Origin: Streptomyces fumanus
GTDB taxonomy: Bacteria > Actinomycetota > Actinomycetes > Streptomycetales > Streptomycetaceae
NCBI RefSeq assembly: GCF_014655295.1
Contig: NZ_BNBI01000012.1
Location: 62,001 to 126,000 of the forward strand
Reading direction: 5' to 3'
Length of the DNA: 64,000 bases
Both the position numbers and the translations under genes were made by a program. The notes beneath the pieces are model-generated. The model searched no databases. It worked only from the letters and a program-made list of their open reading frames with translations, and was not told the DNA's origin. Below are positions 57,992-64,000 of this stretch, in pieces (positions within the stretch are counted from its first letter, which is position 1; each line of letters begins with the position of its first letter).

Positions 57992-60900
57992 CTAGCGGAG
58001 ACGCTGGCTGATGACCTTGGACACGCCGTCGCCCTGCATGGACACGCCGTACAGCGCGTCGGCTATCTCCATGGTCCGCTTCTGGTGCGTGATCACGATG
58101 AGCTGGGACGCCTCCTGCAGCTCCCGCATGATCCCGATCAGCCGCTGCAGGTTGGTGTCGTCCAGCGCCGCCTCGACCTCGTCCATCACGTAGAACGGAC
58201 TGGGCCGCGCCTTGAAGATCGACACCAGCAGCGCCACCGCGGTCAGCGACCGCTCCCCGCCGGACAGCAGCGACAGCCGCTTGACCTTCTTGCCCGGCGG
58301 CCGGGCCTCGACGTCCACACCCGTGGTGAGCATGTTGGCGGGGTCGGTCAGCACCAGGCGGCCCTCGCCGCCCGGGAACAGCCGGCCGAACACGCCCTCG
58401 AACTCGCGGGCCGTGTCGCGGTACGCCTCGGTGAAGACCTGTTCCACCCGCTCGTCGACCTCCTTCACGACCTGGAGCAGGTCGGCGCGGGTCTTGCGCA
58501 GATCCGCCAGTTGCTCGCTGAGGAACTGGTGCCGCTCCTCCAGCGCCGCGAACTCCTCCAGCGCCAGCGGATTGACCTTGCCGAGCTGCTGGTAGGCCCG
58601 CTCGGCGGCCCTCAGCCGCTTCTCCTGCTCCGCCCGCACAAAGGGCCTGGGCCGGTTGCGCGGATCGTCCGGATCGTCCGGCAGCTCCTCTCCCTCGGCG
58701 GGGGGCGAGGGCGGCACCGGCCGGTGCGGTCCGTACTCCGCCACCAGTCCCGCCGGTTCCACACCGAGTTCCTCCAGCGCCTTGGCTTCAAGCTGCTCGA
58801 TGCGCAGCCTCTTCTCGGCGCCGAGTACCTCGCCCCGGTGGACTGAATCCGTGAGTTTGTCGAGTTCGGCCTTGAGGTCGCGGCCGGCGGTACGGGCCGC
58901 GGCCAGTTCCTGTTCGCGGCGGGCCTTGGCGGCCTCGGCGGCGGTGCGCTCGGCGTCGGCGCGGGCCAGGGAGACCTCGACGTGCGCGAGCAGTTGGCGG
59001 GCGCCCGCGGCGACGGCCCCGGCGACGGCCGCCTCGTGGCGCAGCCGGGCCGCCCGGCGTTCGGCATGCGCGCGTGCCTCGCGTTCCGCGCGGGCGGCGC
59101 GGTCCAGCGAGTCGGCCCGTCCGGCCAGCCCCTTGACCCGTTCCTCGTGCGTACGCACCTGGAGGCGGGCCTCCATCTCGGTCTGCCGGGCGTTGGCGCC
59201 GTCGGCGGCGAGCCGGTCGCGCCGCGCGGTGTCGGGTTCCTCCTCGGCCGGCAGCTCCTCGGCGACGGCGAGCCGCTCGGCCAGCTCCTCGGCCTCCATG
59301 AGCGCCCGGTCCAGCGCCTCCTGCGCCCGGTCCGCGGCGGCGGCGGACCGCTCGGCCTCGCCCGCCGCGCCCCGGGCCTGCCCGGCGAGCCGCCCGAGCC
59401 GCTGGGCGACGGCCGACTTTTCCCGGTCGGCGGCCCGGCGCCGCTCCCCCAGTCGCTCCACCAGCTCCGCGCACTCCCGGCGCAGCTCGGCGGCGCTCTC
59501 CTGCTCCGCGGCCAGCTCCGCGCACCGCACGTCCAGTTCGGCCAGCTCGGCGGCGGCCTGGTCCACGGACGCCTGCACCTCCATGAGGCTGGGCGCCCCG
59601 GCCGACCCGCCCTGCGCGTAGTGCGCGCCGAGCAGGTCGCCCTCGGCGGTCACGGCGGTCACCCCGGGCCGCGCGTACACCAGTTCCTCGGCGTCCTCCA
59701 GCGTCTCCACCACGACCACCCCGCGCAGCAGCCGCCGCACCGCGGGCATCAGCTCGGCCGGCCCGCGCACCAGGTCGGCGGCGCCCGGCGGCCCGTCCGT
59801 CCCGCCGGGCGGGGGTACGTCGTCGGGGGCGCCGGCCAGCAGCAGCGCGGCCCGTCCGGCGTCCTGCTTGCGCAGCAGGCGGAGGGCGTCGGCGGCGGCG
59901 GAGGGGGAGGTCACGGCGAGCGCGTCGGCGGCGGCGCCGAACGCGGCGGCCAGCGGCACCTCGTAGCCGGGGGTCACGGTGAGCAGCTCGGCGGCGGGGC
60001 CGAGCAGGCCGGTGAGCCGGTCGCGGGCGGCGAGCAGCGCGCCGGTGCCGTCCTTGCGGCGCAGGCCCAGGGCGAGGGCGTCGTGCCGGGCGCGGGTGGC
60101 GGCGCGGGCGCGTTCGGCCGCGGTGAGCGCCTCACGGGCCGCGGTGAGGCCGGCCTCGGCCTCGGCGAGCCGCCGCCTGGCGTCCTCGTGCCGCTCGGCG
60201 AGTTCCTGGTCCCCGGCGTCCAGGCCGTCGACCTCGGCCTGGAGGGTCTCGTACTCCTCCTGGGCGGCGGCGGCGCGTTCCTGGGCCTCGTCGCGGGCGG
60301 CGGCCAGGCGTTCGATCTCGGCCTGGGCGGCGGCGGCCCGGGAGCGGGCGGCGCCGACCTGGCCGGCCAGTCGCGCCAGGCCCTCGCGCCGGTCGGCGAT
60401 GGCCCGGGCGAGGTCCTTGAGGCGGCGCTCCTCCTCGGCGAGTTCGCGCTCCAGTTCGGCGCGGTGGGCGACGGTGTCCTCCAGGGCGCGCTGGGCGGCC
60501 TCCAGGGCGGCCGTCAGTTCGGCCTCCTGTTCGCGGACGCGGGCGGCCTCGCGTTCCATGTCCTCGGGGTCGCGGCCCCGGCGCTCCTCGGGGGGCGCCG
60601 AGGTGGCGCTGCGGACGCGGGCGTCGGCCAGGGAGATGGTGCCGCGCACCCGTTCGGCCGACTGGGACAGCTCGTACCAGGTCTGCTGGGCCCGCTGGAG
60701 GCGCGGGGTGAGCCGGCGGACCTCGTCCTCCAGGTCGGCCTCGCGGCGCACCGCCCGGCTCAGCTCCCGCTCGGCGGCCTCCTTGCGTTCCTTCAGGGCG
60801 GCCTCGTCGGCGATCTCGGCCTGGAGCGCCTCGCGCAGGCGTACGAGGTCGTCGGCGAGGAGGCGGAGCCGGGCGTCGCGCAGGTCGGCCTGGATGACGG

Positions 60901-61546
60901 CGGCCCGGCGGGCGACGGCGGCCTGGCGTCCGAGCGGCTTGAGCTGGCGGCGCAGTTCGTCGGTCAGGTCCTGCACACGGGCGAGGTTGGCCTGCATCGC
61001 GTCGAGTTTCCGCAGCGCCTTCTCCTTGCGCTTGCGGTGCTTGAGGACGCCGGCCGCCTCCTCGATGAAGGCGCGGCGGCCCATGGGGTCGGCGTGCAGC
61101 ACGGAGTCGAGCTGGCCCTGGCCGACGATGACGTGCATCTCGCGGCCGATGCCGGAGTCGGAGAGCAGTTCCTGGATGTCGAGCAGCCGGCAGGTGTCGC
61201 CGTTGATCTGGTATTCGCTGCCGCCGTTGCGGAACATGATCCGCGTGATGGTGACCTCGGCGTACTCGATGGGCAGTGCCCCGTCGGAGTTGTCGATGGT
61301 CAGCGACACCTCGGCCCGGCCGAGCGGCGGGCGGCCGGTGGTGCCGGCGAAGATGACGTCCTCCATCTTGCCGCCGCGCAGCGACTTGGCGCCCTGCTCG
61401 CCCATGACCCAGCTCAGCGCGTCCACGACGTTGGACTTCCCCGAGCCGTTCGGGCCGACGACGCAGGTGATGCCCGGTTCGAACCGGAGGGTGGTCGCCG
61501 AGGCGAACGACTTGAACCCGCGCAGGGTCAGGGCCTTCAGGTGCAC
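57992..61546 (-). CDS. smc: Chromosome segregation ATPase SMC
   Basis: An 1184-aa SMC condensin subunit. The N-terminal head has Walker A GPNGSGKSNVVDALSWVMGEQ. Two long coiled coils (about 165-500 and 660-1000), rich in Ala/Glu/Arg, flank a hinge (about 505-640, GYEVPLAAAFGAAADALAV). The C-terminal head has signature LSGGERSLTAVALL and Walker B YVMDEVEAALDD. GTG 61546 is preferred (MHLKALTLRGFKSFA); an upstream GTG at 61579 adds eleven residues. Length equals other streptomycete SMCs. ScpA/ScpB partners are not in the window. It compacts nucleoids for sporulation septation. Confidence 0.98.
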   Translation of the reverse strand: MHLKALTLRGFKSFASATTLRFEPGITCVVGPNGSGKSNVVDALSWVMGEQGAKSLRGGKMEDVIFAGTTGRPPLGRAEVSLTIDNSDGALPIEYAEVTITRIMFRNGGSEYQINGDTCRLLDIQELLSDSGIGREMHVIVGQGQLDSVLHADPMGRRAFIEEAAGVLKHRKRKEKALRKLDAMQANLARVQDLTDELRRQLKPLGRQAAVARRAAVIQADLRDARLRLLADDLVRLREALQAEIADEAALKERKEAAERELSRAVRREADLEDEVRRLTPRLQRAQQTWYELSQSAERVRGTISLADARVRSATSAPPEERRGRDPEDMEREAARVREQEAELTAALEAAQRALEDTVAHRAELERELAEEERRLKDLARAIADRREGLARLAGQVGAARSRAAAAQAEIERLAAARDEAQERAAAAQEEYETLQAEVDGLDAGDQELAERHEDARRRLAEAEAGLTAAREALTAAERARAATRARHDALALGLRRKDGTGALLAARDRLTGLLGPAAELLTVTPGYEVPLAAAFGAAADALAVTSPSAAADALRLLRKQDAGRAALLLAGAPDDVPPPGGTDGPPGAADLVRGPAELMPAVRRLLRGVVVVETLEDAEELVYARPGVTAVTAEGDLLGAHYAQGGSAGAPSLMEVQASVDQAAAELAELDVRCAELAAEQESAAELRRECAELVERLGERRRAADREKSAVAQRLGRLAGQARGAAGEAERSAAAADRAQEALDRALMEAEELAERLAVAEELPAEEEPDTARRDRLAADGANARQTEMEARLQVRTHEERVKGLAGRADSLDRAARAEREARAHAERRAARLRHEAAVAGAVAAGARQLLAHVEVSLARADAERTAAEAAKARREQELAAARTAGRDLKAELDKLTDSVHRGEVLGAEKRLRIEQLEAKALEELGVEPAGLVAEYGPHRPVPPSPPAEGEELPDDPDDPRNRPRPFVRAEQEKRLRAAERAYQQLGKVNPLALEEFAALEERHQFLSEQLADLRKTRADLLQVVKEVDERVEQVFTEAYRDTAREFEGVFGRLFPGGEGRLVLTDPANMLTTGVDVEARPPGKKVKRLSLLSGGERSLTAVALLVSIFKARPSPFYVMDEVEAALDDTNLQRLIGIMRELQEASQLIVITHQKRTMEIADALYGVSMQGDGVSKVISQRLR

Positions 61547-61709
61547 GCCGCCGGACTCTACCTCCCGGGGCTGTCTCACTCCATGAACCCCTGGACGCCC
61601 GCGGTTTCACCGGTGAACGCGCAGGGCACACCAGACGTTAAGACACTGAAAGGATGCGCGGGGCAGGGACCGGGCGCGGGGGCGCGGACCGGGAGGGCGG
61701 GCAAGAAAG

Positions 61710-61732
61710 AAGGGACGCCAGGGGCGTCCCTT
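61710..61732 (-). terminator. Terminator after the small coiled-coil gene
   Basis: AAGGGACGCC (61710-61719) pairs perfectly with GGCGTCCCTT (61723-61732) across a 3-nt loop. Confidence 0.75.
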
Positions 61733-61805
61733 GCAACTCTGAGCAACCGAGCGGCTGTACGGGCAGCCCGACCACTGCTGCTGCTCGCCTGGGGCGATGC
61801 AGTGA

Positions 61806-62009
61806 TCAGGTCAGCGCAGGCTCCGCCTGGTGTGCGTCAACGCTCTCCATGATCCTGTCGTGAGAAGCGGCAGCCGCCAGCTCGTCGTTCTCCGCCTGGA
61901 TCCGTACGAGCTCGGATTCCAGGTCCTGGACACGCTGCTGGAGCCGTCGCATCTCGGCGAGGAGTCGAGGGTCGGAGCCGCCGACGTAACCGAGAAGCGC
62001 CTTTGCCAT
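61806..62009 (-). CDS. Small coiled-coil protein of unknown function
   Basis: A 67-aa protein: MAKALLGYVGGSDPRLLAEM, then RRLQQRVQDLESELVRIQAEND. The stretch about 15-48 is a heptad-type coiled coil with leucines at a/d positions. The tail (HDRIMESVDAHQAEPALT) is acidic. Despite the small size, ATG 62009 has a strong GGAGGA about 9 nt upstream and the gene ends in a perfect terminator, so it is clearly expressed. I recognise it as a conserved actinobacterial hypothetical but know no function. The location just upstream of smc may be incidental. Confidence 0.85.
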   Translation of the reverse strand: MAKALLGYVGGSDPRLLAEMRRLQQRVQDLESELVRIQAENDELAAAASHDRIMESVDAHQAEPALT

Positions 62010-62377
62010 GATGGATGGTCCTCCACAATGAGTGACCGACCGATGCGGTGTGGGTCGTGAGGGATTCGCACCCGCGGTGCTTGGCATTCTTGAGTTTTTG
62101 CTGCCGTTCAACCATGCCAAACAGCTAAGGTGCGCGGGGCTTTCAGCGTCTCACCAAAAAGTTTGACGGTCAACACGATCACGCCCCGTATTGACGGCCG
62201 GCCCGGGGCGCGCGGCCGTCGAGCGGCGGCGCGGCGACTTCACGGGCCCGTCGGGGCGTGCTGATCATCCTGTGGGCGGGAGCCTGCCACGAGCCGCCGT
62301 TCTTGGCAACCACCTGCTCGTTTTCGTTGCGGCCGGGGTGCGCGGGGCCGTCGGGCGGGGCCGTCGGCGGGGTGGGG
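62010..62377. other. Intergenic region between acylphosphatase and the coiled-coil gene
   Basis: It holds a direct repeat TTGACGG (62163-62169 and 62191-62197), an AT-richer promoter-like stretch (about 62080-62165) facing the small coiled-coil gene, and a possible 44-codon ORF (62179-62313, minus). No terminator is obvious after acylphosphatase. Confidence 0.5.
62179..62313 (-). CDS. Possible 44-aa small protein
   Basis: The frame from GTG 62313 reads VVAKNGGSWQAPAHRMISTP, then RRAREVAAPPLDGRAPRAGRQYGA. The composition is balanced in the first 20 residues and nearly every third codon position is G or C, as in real genes here. There is no clear Shine-Dalgarno. It could be a genuine small protein downstream of acylphosphatase, or a chance frame in GC-rich DNA. 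Confidence 0.35.
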   Translation of the reverse strand: MVAKNGGSWQAPAHRMISTPRRAREVAAPPLDGRAPRAGRQYGA

Positions 62378-62659
62378 TCAGCGGATGGCGAAGCCCTCGT
62401 AGCCGCCGCGGGGTGTGTCCCAGATCTCGGTGACGCCGTCCACGCGGCCGGGCGTGTCGTCGCCGCGGAGCCAGCCGAGCAGTTCCTCGCAGCGCTCCCG
62501 GGGTCCCTCCGCGACCACTTGGACGCGTCCGTCGTCGAGATTGAGAGCAAAACCACTCAGACGTCCCAGTTCCAGTGCCCGCGCCCGGGTGAACCAGCGG
62601 AAACCCACACCCTGGACGCGTCCGCGCACCCAGGCCACCAGCCGTACTTCCTCGCTCAT
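62378..62659 (-). CDS. acyP: Acylphosphatase
   Basis: A 93-aa small enzyme hydrolysing acyl phosphates such as acetyl phosphate and carbamoyl phosphate. The substrate-binding loop VRGRVQGVGFRWFTRARA carries the catalytic Arg21, and GFALNLDDGRVQVVAEG carries Asn40. The fold length is typical (about 90). ATG 62659 (MSEEVRLVAW) is the start. In streptomycetes it lies upstream of smc. Its physiological role is usually described as housekeeping metabolite repair. Confidence 0.95.
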   Translation of the reverse strand: MSEEVRLVAWVRGRVQGVGFRWFTRARALELGRLSGFALNLDDGRVQVVAEGPRERCEELLGWLRGDDTPGRVDGVTEIWDTPRGGYEGFAIR

Positions 62660-62824
62660 AGGGGCAACCTAACCGCCCGATGTCCCCGTGGGCACCTCCG
62701 CCCCCGGCGCCATGCGGTACCGTCCCCACCCAACGAATCTCATATGAAACTCACTCGATCGTGTGGGTTTCGTGTCGATCGCGAGGACGAGTCGACGCCC
62801 GCGAGGGACGAGGAAGGCCAGGAC

Positions 62825-63967
62825 ATGGGACGCCACCGACGCTCCGCCGCCGGCCGCGCCGCCACGGGCCGCGCCGCGGGGGGCGCCCAGCAGCCCGACC
62901 CCGGCGCCCGGCGCCACGACCCGCGGGACCCGTCTCCGGGGGGCGGCCCCGCCCGGGGCACCGCGCCGTACCTGGACCCGGACGCGTACGCCGAGGCACG
63001 GGCGCGCAGCGACGCCTACCTGTACGGCACGGACGGCCCGGCCGAGGCCGGTGCGCCGCCGGTGAGCCGGACCGTGGACTTCCCCGGCGACGGGTTCGCC
63101 GAGGCTCCGCGGCGGCCGGTCTCGCACCGCCGGCGGAAGCGGAAGGCCGCCGCTCCGGTCCGTACCGGTCTGCTCGGGGTCTCCGCGGCCGTGGCCGCCG
63201 GCGCGATCGCGGTGGCCGCCGGACTGGTGCCCGGCCTCGGCGACTACCGGATCGGCGGGGGCGGCACGGGCAGCGGCAGCGTGCGCTCCGCGGACTCGCC
63301 GAGCAACTCCCCGAGCGGGCAGGGCGGCACCGCCGACCGCCCCGCGACCGGCGCGACCGGCCCCGCCACCGGACGCGCGCCCTCCGCTTCGTCCCCGGCC
63401 GCGTCCCCCTCGAAGGCGTCGCCGGCCCCGGCCCGCACCCCGGCCGGGAAGAAGGACGGCGCGAAGGAGAAGTCCGAGCAGCCGAAGAAGCCGAAGACGA
63501 CCCCGAGCGGCAAGAAGGAGCCGGACGCCTCCCCCTCGCGGACGGCGACCGAGCGCCCGGCCGCTCCCCCGGCGGCCGCGTCCGGGCAGGCCACCACCGC
63601 CGAGGCCGAGGTGCTGCGGCTGGTCAACGCCGAGCGCGCCAAGGCCGGCTGCACCCCGCTCACCGCCGACGGCGCGCTGGCCGACCTGGCGGAGTCGTTC
63701 AGCCAGGCCATGGCCGCGCAGGGCTTCTTCGACCACACCGACCCCAGCGGCGCCACCCCCTGGGACCGCGCCGAGGCGGCCGGGATAAGCAACCTCGGCG
63801 GCGAGAACATAGCCCGCGGCCAGGCGGACGCCCAGGCCGTGATGGACGCCTGGATGAACAGCGAGGGCCACCGCGCCAACATCCTGAACTGCGACTTCAC
63901 CACCCTGGGAGTCGGCGTGCACTTCGGCTCGGGCGGGCCCTGGTGGACGCAGGACTTCGGCTACTAG
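62825..63967 (+). CDS. Membrane-anchored CAP/SCP-domain protein
   Basis: A 380-aa protein. A basic, disordered N-terminus of about 110 residues precedes a single membrane helix (TGLLGVSAAVAAGAIAVAAGL, about 114-134), so the C-terminus is likely extracellular. A Ser/Pro/Lys/Ala-rich linker (about 145-255) follows. The C-terminal CAP domain (about 260-380) has VLRLVNAERAKAGCTPLTAD, FFDHTDPSGATPWDRAEAAG, GENIARGQADAQAVMDAWMNSEGHRANIL and GVGVHFG, with the conserved His and Glu. ATG 62825 is chosen with GAGGAAGG about 9 nt upstream. CAP proteins bind lipids or cell-wall components in other organisms; the role here is unknown. Confidence 0.88.
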   Translation: MGRHRRSAAGRAATGRAAGGAQQPDPGARRHDPRDPSPGGGPARGTAPYLDPDAYAEARARSDAYLYGTDGPAEAGAPPVSRTVDFPGDGFAEAPRRPVSHRRRKRKAAAPVRTGLLGVSAAVAAGAIAVAAGLVPGLGDYRIGGGGTGSGSVRSADSPSNSPSGQGGTADRPATGATGPATGRAPSASSPAASPSKASPAPARTPAGKKDGAKEKSEQPKKPKTTPSGKKEPDASPSRTATERPAAPPAAASGQATTAEAEVLRLVNAERAKAGCTPLTADGALADLAESFSQAMAAQGFFDHTDPSGATPWDRAEAAGISNLGGENIARGQADAQAVMDAWMNSEGHRANILNCDFTTLGVGVHFGSGGPWWTQDFGY

Positions 63968-64000
63968 CCGCGCTTTCCCCCGGTCAGCGCTCTCTGTCGG

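Noticed and set aside
63361..63560. Ser/Pro/Lys-rich stretch as a separate repeat element
   Set aside because: It is the linker of the CAP-domain protein, with no regular nucleotide repeat.
1..64000. Prophage, integrative element or biosynthetic gene cluster
   Set aside because: No integrase, transposase, tRNA attachment site, PKS/NRPS or defence gene was recognised. Composition and synteny are those of core chromosome.

Overview
The window is a high-GC actinobacterial chromosome segment, almost certainly Streptomyces. The evidence is GTG and TTG starts, heavy G/C third codon positions, a WhiG sporulation sigma factor, an NsdA regulator, an LAETG sortase substrate and four clustered type I signal peptidases. 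From memory the gene order matches, in reverse, the conserved S. coelicolor stretch from about SCO5575 to SCO5670. No rRNA, tRNA, transposase, integrase or cas gene was seen. This is vertically inherited core genome, so most of the novelty is in the intergenic DNA.

Layout. 1-5.5 kb (minus): a polyamine-type ABC importer (potD-potA-potB-potC, with potC cut by the window edge) and a gamma-aminobutyraldehyde-type dehydrogenase. 5.7-9.1 kb: NADAR, DUF4190, adenosine-deaminase-family and GDPD proteins. 9.1-12.6 kb: a second aldehyde dehydrogenase, divergent from an Lrp regulator plus class III aminotransferase. Together with the importer this looks like a putrescine/polyamine uptake and catabolism cluster. 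12.9-17.9 kb: an ABC pair with an odd low-complexity permease, a VOC protein, a LOG-family protein and an LAETG surface protein. 17.9-21.9 kb: a thiamine ABC importer under a TPP riboswitch followed by a strong hairpin. 22-27.8 kb: rlmN, cdsA, frr, pyrH, tsf, rpsB.

28-34.7 kb: an M23 peptidase, TetR, whiG, then yraN-comM-dprA with overlapping start/stop codons, DUF2469 and Nudix genes. 34.7-41.1 kb: sipZ, sipY, sipX, sipW, rplS, trmD, rimM, khpA, rpsP. 41.3-50 kb: an SprT-like protein, a gene-poor gap, a methyltransferase, an FtsH paralogue with an unusual pore residue, ffh and glnD. 50-54.7 kb: glnK, amtB (with a GlnR-type box upstream), nsdA and a primase/polymerase-domain protein. 55-64 kb: ftsY, glcP, smc, a coiled-coil small protein, acylphosphatase and a CAP-domain protein. 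Ffh and FtsY form the SRP targeting pathway that feeds the membrane where the four signal peptidases and FtsH act. AmtB, GlnK and GlnD form the nitrogen-sensing unit.

The most unusual signals are two intergenic repeat-spacer-repeat units (23104-23193 and 47493-47582). Both have the same 29 + 32 + 29 geometry and resemble type I-E CRISPR repeats, with no cas genes nearby. Other regulatory candidates are a palindromic operator on the glcP promoter, a near-consensus BldD box upstream of whiG, tandem DnaA boxes beside rpsB, dyads in the nsdA/primase and aldehyde dehydrogenase promoters, and a leader ORF overlapping the primase-domain gene. All coordinates and motifs were read by eye. Family assignments rest on recalled motifs, not on database searches.
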